Of a DNA stretch of 64,000 nt, positions 8,738-19,100 are shown piece after piece. The first letter of the stretch is position 1. Every line of letters begins with the position of its first letter. This DNA is from Rubricoccus marinus (GTDB lineage: Bacteria; Bacteroidota; Rhodothermia; Rhodothermales; Rubricoccaceae). The stretch covers positions 1-64,000 of the forward strand of contig NZ_MQWB01000014.1 in NCBI RefSeq assembly GCF_002257665.1, in the 5' to 3' direction. Made by a program: the position numbers and the translations under genes. The notes under the pieces are model-generated. The model was given only the letters and a program-made list of their open reading frames with translations. It ran no database searches and was not told the DNA's origin.

Positions 8738-11700
8738 ATGTCCCGCCCATCGGATGAGCAACGTCGGCTGGCCGAGTCGCTCGAGCGACTCGGCCAGGAC
8801 GCCGCGGCTTCGTTCTACCGCGACGGATGCCGCATGATGGTGGAGCCGCAGCGGTTCGAGACTACATCGCACCTCGTCAGCCACGCGCTCCGAGAGACGG
8901 AGTCGGCCATACGAAAGTCGCTGATCGGGTTTCTAGGGGCCCCGCCCCACGACAGCCCCAACGAGGAAGAGGCTGTCCGACTGCTCGCCACAATCGAGAA
9001 GAGTCCTAGGTCAAAGTTCTATCGGCGCGTACTTCAGATGGCACGCACCGCCGACGAGAGGACGAGGAAGGGCACGCACCGGGCCGAGATTGAACGGATT
9101 GTCCAAATTACCGGCGCTAGCGACGACCTTGCCCAAGCGTGGCTTCGGCTCACCGGGTTCACGCGCGATGAGGACGGACGCCCAACCCAGGGCCTCCATG
9201 CGAGAGCCCACAGGAACCAGCTCGGAAGGCCTCGTGCAGTGGGAGACGAGTTCGAGGCCGTGTGGCGCCAGGCCGAAGTATTCCTCCGAAAGGTCGTCGC
9301 TCACCTCGAAGCGCGGTTCGACCTCGTGCTCTTCGAGGTCGAGCGGTTGCTGACCGTCGACGCGCCGACGCGAGAGGACGCCGGTCTCTTGGTCGCTTCG
9401 GCCCTCCGGAGCCCACCCGCATTGACTCAGTTCCTCGACCGCTTGAACGGCCCATTATGGGTGGCCCAGCTTATCAAGGTCGGGCTCTTTGCGCGCCCTA
9501 CCGGTCGGGTCCGCGACGAAGACGAGGGATCGACGTGGTACCCCGTGTGGCCTCCCTCACGGTTCATCCGCCGCGTCGCCGGGGACCAAGTGTGGCCCGA
9601 CGACATTGTGGCGGAGGCACTACTCGCCGTGCCTCCGACGAACAACCAGCGGGTCGTAGGCGATCTAGTCGACGCTGCGAAGCGACTGCCGGGCACGCTC
9701 GTCGCCGAGTGGGCGCGAACGCGGCTCGCGGGCGACGTGCTCGGCGCGCTCGACACGCCGCTCCACTTCAATTCCTTCGCGGACATCAGCGAGCTGGCTG
9801 CGCACCTCGCGCGGGAACGCGAGGCGGGTGCCGCCCTCGACGTGGTCCGTGCCCTGTACCGGCTGACGCCGCCGCCGGAGCCGGACCCCGAGGCGTTCTG
9901 GCCGTCGAAGGACCCGGGCACGCTCGCCAGTTCGTCGTTCTACTACCGCAACGGGCTGCGCGACGACCTGCCGGCGGTCGCGTCGGTCGTCCCGTGGGAG
10001 GTGCTCGAGTTCCTGGCGGACCAGGTCGACGCCTATACCGGGTGGACGACAGACGACGTGGATCCGGACGACGGCTCCGAGCATTGGTTGGACGACGTTG
10101 GGGTGGACGATGACGGATCGTCGATGTACGAGACCGGCGCGTGGCTGGCCCGTGCCCTCTGCAGGACGGCGCTGGGGGTGGCTGCGGGCGAGACCCCACC
10201 GAGTGGGGTCATCACGTGGCTCTTGGCCCGCGAGCGCCACGTGTATATAAGGTGCGCACTGACGGTCGCTCGGGAGCACGGAACGGCGTCCGACGTCGCA
10301 TCTCTCCTCTCCGACCGAGACCGTGTGTTCGACAGGCCACTGTGGGAGGAAACGGCCCGACTTGTCGAGGCTCGGTTCGGAGACCTATCGGAGGCCGACC
10401 GGCAGCTCCTGCTCGATCTGCTAGCGGACGGCCCTCGTACGGGGTGGTTCGTCGAGCGGGCGGAGCGGAACGGGTGGCCGGCGGTCACCCTGGCGCAGGC
10501 CCAGGAGTGGTCAGGTGAGATCCAACGGCACGTCCTCAGCCGCCTACGTACGGTCCTCCCTGAGGCGTGGGTCGCAGAGCACGCGGGGCTCTTTCCGGAA
10601 CAGACAGAACCCGAGCAGGCGGAACCGGACCCGTCACAGGAGACGCTCGTGAGGATCGAGGCTTTGCTGGCATCCGACCCCGAGGCTGGGATGCGAGAGC
10701 TCGCGGAGTGGGAGCTCGTCGAGCATCCGCCGAGCATCGAGGCCGCTGCGTCCTCGCTGGAGCGAGCGGTGCGGGCGGACCGAACGGGGTTCGCACGCGC
10801 TGCCGACTCCCTGATCGGCGCGGACGCGACCATGGTGCGGAGGTTCGTCGACGGGCTCAGTGAGAGGGCGGACGGGGCCGACGAGATGCCGGAGGACATT
10901 GAGTGGGAGCCGGTCCTCCGTCTCGCGGCGTGGTCAGCCCAGCAGCCGTACGAGATCGCTGGCAGAGAGGGTCGTGACCGCGACGGCGACCGGGATTGGC
11001 GGGGAGCGTGGAAGCGGATCGCGCGGATGCTGGACCGGGCGCTGCGCGCCGACGCGATCCCGTGGCGCTTGCGGGACCTCGTCTGGTATACCCTCCGTCC
11101 GCTCACCGACGCCCCCGACCCCGAGCCGGGTGACCCAGACGACACGGCACGGGGCGCGGCGAGCCGTGCGCTGGACCGCACGCGCGGCGACGCGATGAGC
11201 GCGGTGCTGGGGTACGTCGCTTGGGCGCAATGGGCGACGGACGACGCACCGAGTGCGGTCCCAGAGGCCTTCGAAGTGTTGGACGCGCACCTCGACCCGG
11301 AGGTCGACCGGTCTCCAGCGATTCGCGCCGTCTACGGGAAGAACATCCCCCTCCTAATGTGGGCCGCGGGTCCGTGGCTCCGGGAGCGACGCGACCTCCT
11401 CTTCCCCGACGACGAGGCCTTGCGGCTGGGCACGTGGGACGGGTACGGGTACACGCAGCGCCGCGCGACGGAGACGATCGAGTTTTTGCGACCGGCGTAC
11501 CTCGCCGAGCTGGAACGGCTCGGCGACGGGGACCTCGTCGAAATCCTCTACCCCGACGAGCCGTTCCTGCGACAAGAGCGGGTGCGGGACGAGGTCCGAC
11601 GGTGGGCCGCCCAGATCGCCGACGCCTACCTGCTGGGCTCGTCTGGGCTTGGCGACGGAGACCTTGGAGCGGCCCTCTTCGGGCACTCTTCGTCCGAGGT

Positions 11701-12202
11701 TCGCGCGCTCGCCGTCCGCCAGGTGGGCCGACTGCTGCGGGAGTCGTGGGGTGGACACGCTCCTGGGGTTCTCGGTGAACGGGTGGTCCGGGCGTGGGAA
11801 TGGATGCGTGAGCGGTTCGAGCTCACACCCGATGTCGGCGAGGCGTTCGCCGCGTGGCCGCCGATCAACAGGCTCGACTCTGCGTGGTCGCTCCCCCACC
11901 TCGTCGAGGCCCTCGCGGCGAGCCGGGGCGAGACGCGCGAGGGACACCGGCTGATCGAATGGCTGGCGGCGGACGATGGCCACGACCCAGCCCTCGCGGT
12001 CCGCGTGCTCGACCTGCTCGTCCAGGCCGAACGCGGGCACCTCTACGGCCAGGAGGCCGAGATGCGGACGATCCTCCGGAGAGCAGCGGAGGCCGGGGGC
12101 GAGGCCCGAGCCCTTGCGCGCCAGGCCGTCAACCGCATCCTCGTACGGAGCCACGTCGACCTCAGCGATGCGCTCGCAGGCCCCGACACCGATGGCGAAT
12201 GA
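8738..12202 (+). CDS. large helical-repeat protein of unknown function, first gene of putative defence operon
   Basis: A 1154-residue protein that I cannot assign to a named family. It shows no P-loop. Sequence is rich in amphipathic helices throughout (many blocks such as LVEALAASRGE and VRVLDLLVQAERG), consistent with a HEAT/ARM-like solenoid that could act as a sensor or scaffold. The N-terminal 60 residues are helical and charged. It begins the rightward operon 12 bases after an inverted-repeat site, and its last codons overlap the next gene by 11 bases, so the downstream proteins are likely made with it. Function unknown; the island context suggests phage defence. Confidence 0.72.
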   Translation: MSRPSDEQRRLAESLERLGQDAAASFYRDGCRMMVEPQRFETTSHLVSHALRETESAIRKSLIGFLGAPPHDSPNEEEAVRLLATIEKSPRSKFYRRVLQMARTADERTRKGTHRAEIERIVQITGASDDLAQAWLRLTGFTRDEDGRPTQGLHARAHRNQLGRPRAVGDEFEAVWRQAEVFLRKVVAHLEARFDLVLFEVERLLTVDAPTREDAGLLVASALRSPPALTQFLDRLNGPLWVAQLIKVGLFARPTGRVRDEDEGSTWYPVWPPSRFIRRVAGDQVWPDDIVAEALLAVPPTNNQRVVGDLVDAAKRLPGTLVAEWARTRLAGDVLGALDTPLHFNSFADISELAAHLAREREAGAALDVVRALYRLTPPPEPDPEAFWPSKDPGTLASSSFYYRNGLRDDLPAVASVVPWEVLEFLADQVDAYTGWTTDDVDPDDGSEHWLDDVGVDDDGSSMYETGAWLARALCRTALGVAAGETPPSGVITWLLARERHVYIRCALTVAREHGTASDVASLLSDRDRVFDRPLWEETARLVEARFGDLSEADRQLLLDLLADGPRTGWFVERAERNGWPAVTLAQAQEWSGEIQRHVLSRLRTVLPEAWVAEHAGLFPEQTEPEQAEPDPSQETLVRIEALLASDPEAGMRELAEWELVEHPPSIEAAASSLERAVRADRTGFARAADSLIGADATMVRRFVDGLSERADGADEMPEDIEWEPVLRLAAWSAQQPYEIAGREGRDRDGDRDWRGAWKRIARMLDRALRADAIPWRLRDLVWYTLRPLTDAPDPEPGDPDDTARGAASRALDRTRGDAMSAVLGYVAWAQWATDDAPSAVPEAFEVLDAHLDPEVDRSPAIRAVYGKNIPLLMWAAGPWLRERRDLLFPDDEALRLGTWDGYGYTQRRATETIEFLRPAYLAELERLGDGDLVEILYPDEPFLRQERVRDEVRRWAAQIADAYLLGSSGLGDGDLGAALFGHSSSEVRALAVRQVGRLLRESWGGHAPGVLGERVVRAWEWMRERFELTPDVGEAFAAWPPINRLDSAWSLPHLVEALAASRGETREGHRLIEWLAADDGHDPALAVRVLDLLVQAERGHLYGQEAEMRTILRRAAEAGGEARALARQAVNRILVRSHVDLSDALAGPDTDGE

Positions 12203-12881
12203 CGGCCGAGTGAGCGCAAAGGGGATCGGCGGCATCGAGATCTCCGAGCGGGGTTTTACGGTGTGGCTCAGCGACGACCACGGAGGACGGTGGACATTCC
12301 GGATCGGCGTTCGGTCGGGGCTGGCGGACCTCCACCGTTCAGAGGCCGACGACTCGAAAAAGACCTTGTGGGTAGCCCGAACGAGCGAACTGGTCGGGTG
12401 GCTGGAGCGGGCGGCCACAATCGACACCGTGAGTTCCTGGCTGGGGCGCCTCACCGAGACGGTCTCGTGGGAGTGGGTCCGGGAGCGGGGGCTCTGGCTC
12501 GCCCCCATGCCTACTCGGACCGAGGAGGAGACGGAGCGGGTGGCGACCGTGATCGCGGCTCACCCCCTGGAGGAGGCCGTTGCCATCGAACCCACGCTGG
12601 CGCCCGGTCCCCTCCCCCTCGACCTACTTCCCTCTCCCCTCACGCCAGGCGCTTACGTCCTGTACCCCGCCCCCGAGGCGGGCGATGAGGGCATCGGCGT
12701 GCTGTTCTGGACGCCGGACCTACGGGGCCGCGAGTTGCTGTGGCTGGACCCAGACGGTGTGGGCGAGCGTGCGGAGCGGCTGCTCGCACCGTACCGCGCC
12801 GAGCTTCAGGCGATGGACCGCCCCGAAGTGCGCGCCGAGCTCGCCCGGTTCATCGACGAGCTGAGGCATCGGCGCTCGTAG
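12192..12881 (+). CDS. protein of unknown function (229 aa), second gene of operon
   Basis: A 229-residue acidic protein with no family I recognise. The first 60 residues look like a beta-rich domain (FTVWLSDDHGGRWTFRIGV); the middle is helical and proline-rich around APGPLPLDLLPSPLTPG; the C-terminus ends in an arginine-rich helix. The ATG at 12192 overlaps the stop of the 1154-residue protein gene by 11 bases, and 29 bases separate its stop from the recombinase start. Tight coupling suggests a partner or inhibitor of the large protein; that is inference only. Confidence 0.65.
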   Translation: MANDGRVSAKGIGGIEISERGFTVWLSDDHGGRWTFRIGVRSGLADLHRSEADDSKKTLWVARTSELVGWLERAATIDTVSSWLGRLTETVSWEWVRERGLWLAPMPTRTEEETERVATVIAAHPLEEAVAIEPTLAPGPLPLDLLPSPLTPGAYVLYPAPEAGDEGIGVLFWTPDLRGRELLWLDPDGVGERAERLLAPYRAELQAMDRPEVRAELARFIDELRHRRS

Positions 12882-12910
12882 CTTATCGGTCCTTACCGTC
12901 TCCCCTCCCG

Positions 12911-13954
12911 TTGTCCGACGCCCTCCAGCCCCGCACCAATACGGTCGTCTCCGCCCGCATCCAGGAGGACGCCGAGCGGGCACGGGCATTCGCCCGCGTG
13001 GCAACGGCGGCGAACACGAAGCGGGCGTACCGGGCCGACTGGGCCGACTTCTGCGCGTGGTGCGACGACCGAACGCTCCCCGCCCTTCCCGCCTCGCTGG
13101 AGACGGTGGCCCTGTACGTCGCGAGCCGCGCCGAGGTGGGGCCAGACGACGCGGACGGGCGGCCGACGCCGGGGCTCAAGGTGTCGACGTTGGAGCGACG
13201 GCTGAGCGCGATCAACCAGGCCCACCGACAGACGGGGCACGAGGCGCCGGCGAGCCGGCGAGATGAACCGCTCCACAGCGTGTGGGCCGGGATCACGCGG
13301 ACGAAGGGGGTCGCCGTCGAGAAGGTCTCCCCTGCCCTCCCCGACGACCTCCGGCACATGATCGAGGCCCTGCCCCGGGGCGAGGACGGCGAGTGGACGC
13401 TGGCAGCCAAGCGTGACCGAGCAATCCTCTTGGTGGGGTTCGCAGGAGCGCTCCGCCGGAGCGAACTCGTGGCCATCGAGGCCGACCACGTCCAGTTCAC
13501 GGCCGAGGGGATGCGGCTCCGGCTCCCTCGCTCGAAGGCCGATCAGGAGGGGCGCGGCGCGACGCTCGGTATTCACTACGGGCGGGCGCACCTAACGTGC
13601 CCCGTGCGCGCGATGCGGAGCTGGCTGCAGGCTGGGCGCGAAGCGACGGGCGCGCCGCTGGCGGGGCCGGTGTTCCGGAAGGTGGACCGGTGGGGGCGGC
13701 TGTGGGAGACGGGCCTGATGTCGGGGGCCGTGGCGAAGCTCGTGAAACGGGCCGCCAGCCGGGCCGGCCTCGACGCGTCGCTCTACAGCGGGCACTCACT
13801 TCGGGCCGGGTTCGCGACGCAGGCGGCGCGGGCGGGGAAGCACGAGCGGGCGATCATGGCCCACACACGGCACAAGAGCGAGCGGGTGCTCCGGGAGTAC
13901 ATCCGCGAGGGGGCGCTGTTCGAGGAGAACGCCACGGACGGGATCGGCCTGTGA
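12911..13954 (+). CDS. tyrosine recombinase/integrase embedded in the operon
   Basis: A phage-integrase family recombinase of about 347 residues. The N-terminal SAM-like core-binding domain contains TKRAYRADWADFCAWC. The catalytic domain carries the first arginine in GALRRSEL (about residue 179), the H-x-L-R box in SGHSLRAGF (about 293), a later MAHTRHKS, and the nucleophile Tyr in REYIREG (about 329). No ATG precedes the core; TTG at 12911 gives the expected N-terminus. Its stop overlaps the GTG start of the next gene by 4 bases (GTGA), so it is translationally coupled to an OLD-like protein, which is unusual. It may move the island or rearrange DNA as part of the system. Confidence 0.85.
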   Translation: MSDALQPRTNTVVSARIQEDAERARAFARVATAANTKRAYRADWADFCAWCDDRTLPALPASLETVALYVASRAEVGPDDADGRPTPGLKVSTLERRLSAINQAHRQTGHEAPASRRDEPLHSVWAGITRTKGVAVEKVSPALPDDLRHMIEALPRGEDGEWTLAAKRDRAILLVGFAGALRRSELVAIEADHVQFTAEGMRLRLPRSKADQEGRGATLGIHYGRAHLTCPVRAMRSWLQAGREATGAPLAGPVFRKVDRWGRLWETGLMSGAVAKLVKRAASRAGLDASLYSGHSLRAGFATQAARAGKHERAIMAHTRHKSERVLREYIREGALFEENATDGIGL

Positions 13955-16137
13955 GCGAGGAGCCTGAGATCGACGTGGCGGGGGCCGGGCGCCCCCTGAT
14001 CCATCGGATCGTGCTTCGGCAAGGCGCGACTGAGGGGGCCTCGACGCTCCATTTCCAGCCAGGGCCGGTGACGGTCCTAGTGGGACCGAACAACTCGGGG
14101 AAGAGTCTGCTGCTGCGAGAGATCGAGGAGGCTCTCGCTCCAGGGTCGATCGTCGCCGTAGCGCAGACTGCGAGGGCGGGGGGACAGGAAGCGGGTCGTG
14201 CGATCTTCAACGCACGCCAGCAGCTCCAGAAGAAGGCCGAGAGGCCGAAGGTCCTGGAGCAGGTGCGGCTCGATCCCGCATTCGAGACGTTCGCGCAGCT
14301 GGCGGCCGACACCCTGTCCGTGAAGAGTGTCCCCTACCAGTACTCCGAGAAGGTCGGCGTTGGGAATGGGGAGAAGGCTGTGGGGACCGAGTTCGTGCTC
14401 AAGAGCACGGTCTCCAACATATCCGACCGCGTGGCGCACCAGCTCTTGGAGCAGTTCGACCGGGAGGGGTCCGTGCCCGGCATTCTGATGGAGCGGCTGA
14501 TCCGGGTAGACGGGCGCCTACGGTTCGAGCTCGTCGGGGACCGGGAGCGCGGTGACCTTCACGACGCCCCTCCCCTCGACAACGTGCTCCGCCGGCTTCT
14601 CGACGACGGGGAGACGCGGGAGCGGCTCCGGGCCGAGGTCCTCCGCGCATTCCCCGGCGTCCACGTGGTAGTCGACGGGACGCGGGGGGCCGAACTCCGG
14701 TTCGGCGTGAACCCGGAGGCGCCTCCGAGCCCGGCCGTCGAGTTGGGGGCCGACCCGGCTGCGGTGGACTACCACGCGCGGACGACGCCCCTTGCGGAGG
14801 CGAGCGACGGCGTCAACGCCTTCGTGGCCCTGGTGGCCGTATTGTTGAGCGGGCCGTACGACGTGATGCTCGTGGACGAGCCCGAGGCGTACCTCCCTGC
14901 TCCGCGGCAGCGCCAACTCGGCCGACTTCTGACGGACCTCTCGCGGGAACGAGGCGGGCACGTGATCGTGTCGACCCACAGCCCGTCGTTCTTGGAGGGC
15001 TGCATCGAGCGGGACCCCACTGGCCTCCGGGTGGTCCGGCTGACGTACGACGGGGAGCGCGGGACAGCCCGCCTCCTGGCCGACGACGATCTCCGGAGGC
15101 TCGCCCTGGAGCCGCTCCTCCGCAACACGGCTGCGCTCGACGGGCTGTTCCGCGACGCCGTCGTCGTGACAGAAGACCACAACGACCGGGTCGTGTACCA
15201 GGAGGTGTCCCGCCGCCTGAGCGACACGTCGGCCGACGTGCCGGACCCCGACGTCTTGTTCGTCTCGGCCGAGAACAAGAGTACGCTCGCCCACCTGGCG
15301 GGCCCGCTCCGCCGGCTCGGTGTGCCCGCCGTGATCCAGGGGGACCTCGACCTGATCCACGGCCTACCCTCAAACGTTCTCGACTGCGGTGACCCTCGCT
15401 ACTGGACGAAGGAGCTGCCCCGCACGCTGCGGGCGGCAGGCGTCCTCGAGGCGGAGGTGGCGCGGCTCGTGGACGCGGCCCGAGAGATCGTGCAGACGTA
15501 TCGCGACCATGGCATCCAGCGGGGAGCGATCAAAACGAAGGGACGAACGGTCCTGACCGGAGACGACCGGGCGCGGCTGGACGCATGGCTGCTCAAGCTG
15601 GCCGAGTACGGGGTGCTCCTCGTGCCCGTAGGCGAGCTCGAGCGGTGGGGCCTCGCCGGGGCGAATAAGAAAGGACGGGAGTGGGTGGAGGCGGCCTTCG
15701 ACGGGATGGGGAGCGATCCCAACGACGATCGCTACGTGCGTCCGCCCGAGGGGGTCTCAGCGGATCGATCGGCCCCGGCGGAGGACGTGTGGTCGTTCGT
15801 GGCACAGATGAAAGGATGGGGCACTGCACCGGCGCGCGGACTCGGCCCGGTCGGGGAGGTCCCCCCCTTCGCGCCTGCCTACCGTCCCGAGCTCGTTGCC
15901 CACCACGACGAGCAGGTCCATAAGGAGGTCGCGCAGCTCCAGGCGGTCCTGGGTGACTTGAGGAAGCGATTTGCAGACGTCGAGCGAAACCAGACTCCTG
16001 ATCCCCGTCCGGTCCCGAACGCCGTCCCCCAGGTGGGCGATTGGTTCGCGGCGAGCGTGGAGCTGATGGAGAGCCGGGACCGCCTCGCCCTGGCACTCCG
16101 AGACCTCAACCACGTGAATGCACCCACGAGATCGTGA
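13951..16137 (+). CDS. OLD-like ATPase with TOPRIM-like domain
   Basis: A 728-residue AAA ATPase of the ABC/OLD type with a GTG start overlapping the recombinase stop. Walker A is GPNNSGKS (residues 45-52); Walker B is DVMLVDEPEAYLP (about 304-316), followed by VIVSTHSPSFLEG, the usual D-loop and switch histidine. A C-terminal TOPRIM-like domain begins VVVTEDHNDRVVYQEV (about residue 402), with FVSAENKST and the acidic VIQGDLDL further on (about 460). In OLD nucleases, the TOPRIM acids bind metal to cleave DNA. The first motif has TED in place of the usual EG pair, so activity is not certain. Final residues overlap the next gene by 1 base. Confidence 0.82.
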   Translation: MSEEPEIDVAGAGRPLIHRIVLRQGATEGASTLHFQPGPVTVLVGPNNSGKSLLLREIEEALAPGSIVAVAQTARAGGQEAGRAIFNARQQLQKKAERPKVLEQVRLDPAFETFAQLAADTLSVKSVPYQYSEKVGVGNGEKAVGTEFVLKSTVSNISDRVAHQLLEQFDREGSVPGILMERLIRVDGRLRFELVGDRERGDLHDAPPLDNVLRRLLDDGETRERLRAEVLRAFPGVHVVVDGTRGAELRFGVNPEAPPSPAVELGADPAAVDYHARTTPLAEASDGVNAFVALVAVLLSGPYDVMLVDEPEAYLPAPRQRQLGRLLTDLSRERGGHVIVSTHSPSFLEGCIERDPTGLRVVRLTYDGERGTARLLADDDLRRLALEPLLRNTAALDGLFRDAVVVTEDHNDRVVYQEVSRRLSDTSADVPDPDVLFVSAENKSTLAHLAGPLRRLGVPAVIQGDLDLIHGLPSNVLDCGDPRYWTKELPRTLRAAGVLEAEVARLVDAAREIVQTYRDHGIQRGAIKTKGRTVLTGDDRARLDAWLLKLAEYGVLLVPVGELERWGLAGANKKGREWVEAAFDGMGSDPNDDRYVRPPEGVSADRSAPAEDVWSFVAQMKGWGTAPARGLGPVGEVPPFAPAYRPELVAHHDEQVHKEVAQLQAVLGDLRKRFADVERNQTPDPRPVPNAVPQVGDWFAASVELMESRDRLALALRDLNHVNAPTRS

Positions 16138-19100
16138 TGCTGGAGGGTCTTCTCCTAGGAGTCGCGGGGTCAGTCACAGCGGACTGGCTGAGCAAGGGCG
16201 GTGCCTGGGTGCTATCGCGCTCGCCGGTCTCGAAGGCGATCGGCGACACAGTCCGTCGCTACGACTCCATCGAAGGGCGTCGTGTGCGGGAAGCCTTGGA
16301 GCGCTGGGTCAAGGGGGGCGCCTTCGTCGCACTGCTGGCCGCCCTCAAGAGCGGCGAGCGCGACGGCATCGAAGGACGGTTTGTTGACTCCTTCCGGGAG
16401 AAGGGCGGGTATCACGAGATCGACCCGGAGCACGTGCGAGCGACACAGGTGGTGCGACAGTTCGTACAGCACCTCCGGGCGCGGTTGTTAGAGGCCGGTC
16501 GGCTGGACCTGCTTGACGTTCATGTCGCCGAGGTCGGGCGTCGGCTCGAAGCGGGGCAGGCACGGTTGTCCGAGGGGCAGCAAGAGATCCTGGACAATCA
16601 GGAGATCCTGCTCGGCAAGCAGAATGAGATGCTGCACCGCCTCGGGGACGGGCCGTCCGCGTTGACGGACGACGACCTCGACGAGGCGGAGCGCCGCCTC
16701 AGGGCGGCGTCCGAGAGCCTTCTCACATGGCCGACCACGACCCGGGGCGTCTGGCTGGACCGCCCCGAGCTGGAACACCTCCTGGTCCGCGTCGCGACGG
16801 AGGACACGTCGGTGACGCTGATCGAGGGCGACCGGGGGACGGGAAAATCGGCCCTCCTCTCGGTGTTCGCACAGCGGCTGGGAGCGAGCGATGTGACGGT
16901 CGGCGCGGTAAAGGCCGACCGGCTCCCGCTGGGGCTCGTCGACGCGGATGACGTGATCCCGGACGTGCCCGGCGGGTGCGTCCGGGGCATCCGCGAGCTG
17001 GCCGCGCGGCAGCCGGTGGTGGTCGTGCTGGACCAACTCGACGCGCTGAGCGACGTGAGCGACGTGCACCCGGGGCGCCTCAACGCCGTGCTCGACCTGA
17101 TCGACCGGTTGCGCGGCGCGCCGGGGGTGAGCGTGGTTGCGAGCGTCCGGCCGTTCGAGCGTTCGGTGGACACGCGGCTTCAGTCGTCGTTCCGTGAGGT
17201 TGTCGGCTTGGAGTCCCCGTCGTGGGAGGCCATCGAGCCCCTGCTCACCGAGGGCGGACACGACACCTCGTCGATGAGTGTCGCGCTCCGCGAGCTCCTG
17301 CGCGTCCCCGAGTTTTTACGCGTGTACCTCCGCGTGGCCGCCCCCGACAAGGCGTATGCGTCCTGGCATCGGCTCTACGACGACTACTGGCAAACGAGCG
17401 TGTTGCCAGCGCACACCGACGCCGCGGAGCTGGTCCGCGTGCTCGTCGAGCGGATGAGCGAGGAGGAGGCGTTATGGGTCCCCTCCTCGCTCGTGGACGC
17501 CCACGCGAAGGCGTACGACGCCCTGCTGCGTGCGGACGTGCTCGCGCGAGATGGGGACCGCGTTGGGTTCCGGCACCAGGCGCTGTTCGAGTTCGCGCGG
17601 TCGCGGAGGTTCACAGACGGGACGGGCTCCTTGGTGGAGTACGTCCGGAAGCGGGAGGATGGGCTGTTCGTGCGGCCGGTCCTGCTCGCCGGGTTGACCG
17701 CACTCCGGAGCGGGAGCCCGAGGCGGTACCGCGACGCCCTCGCGGCGTTTCTCGGTGGCAGCTTCCGGGCGCACATCGAGCAGTTGGTCGGGGAGTACGT
17801 TGCGGCTCAGGAAGAGCCGACGGCCGAGGAGCTCGCGGCCCTCCTCCCCCGCCTCGACGGGCCGCGCGCGAGGCAGACGTTCGCCGCCATGCGCCAGAGC
17901 GCGGGGTGGTTCCGCGTGCTCGTCGCGAGCGGCACCCTAGCTCGGGAGATGCGCCGACCTCCGGACGAGGCCCTGGCCGTGCTGGGCATCCTCGGGGCTG
18001 CGTCGAAGCGAGGTGACGGGCAGGCCGTGTTCGACTTGGTGCGCGCGCACTGGCTGGGCGCCCCGGCGTACGACGAATACGCGCTGTCGGCGCTGGACGA
18101 GATGCCGTCGTGGGCGCCCGAGGTCACGCGAGCGATGATGGAGGTGGCGTACCGCTTTCCCCGAGCGTTCCGCCACCACATCGTGATGATCGGGCTCAAG
18201 GGCGACGCCGCGGCGGGGTTCGAGGCTCTCCGTGCAGAGCTTGACCGCGAGACCGAGGAGGCGTTTGCGGCCAGCGAGGCGAGCGGGAACGCGACGCGCG
18301 CGGCGGAGCCGAAGGGCGAACTCGCCGCGTCTGCGTACCGTGAGCAGGCGCGCCGGAGCGTGGTGCGCGAGTGGCACCAGTGGCCCGAGATTGCAGGTCG
18401 CGTGGGCGACGCGCCGGATGTGTTCGCGAAGACGGTATGGGCATGGTTCGAGGGCGCCCTCCTGGACGAGCCCGCGTCGCGAGACCGTGCCTTTATGTAT
18501 CGAAGCCCTCTCATCGACAGCGGATGGGACGACGACGAGACGGAGCGGGACCGGACGCTGCTCGGCGTCGCGACCCGATTTCTGACGGCGCTCGGGGAGG
18601 CCGATGAGGGCGCCTACGCGGCGGCCGTCGAGCGGCTATCGAACGACGACCGGATGCGGTCGCACCGCGCCGTCGCGCGGTCGTTTGCTGCCCTCGCGGG
18701 TCGGTACACCGAGCCGGCGGTGGCGTATCTGCTGGGCGACCCTCGCAGGCTCCTGCTCTCCACGATCAGGAGCGAAGTGGGTGAGACCGTCGCGCTGCTA
18801 CGGGCGCTCTCCCCACACCTGACGACCGGTCAGCGGGACGCACTCGAAGCTCAGCTCCGGGCGTTCGCTCCGCCTCGCCCCGACGACGAGGACGAGACGC
18901 GGTGGGCGGACGTGACCGATCGGGCCAGGCTGCGGCTGATGCGGGGGATGGAGGACCCGAGCGATGCTTTCGGAGAGGAGCGCCAGGCGGCCGAGGAGAC
19001 GTATCCCGACCTCCCTGACGAGGCGGTTCGGATGACGGGGTTCGCGGCAGTCCGCCCCCCCGTGCCATCGCCGCGCCTCGCCGAGCTGGGGGCGGAGGAG

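Noticed and set aside
12911-13954. Tyrosine recombinase as the integrase of the conjugative element
   Set aside because: It is embedded in a coupled operon, 11 kb from the backbone, and no tRNA or att repeat was found near it. Not excluded, but not supported.
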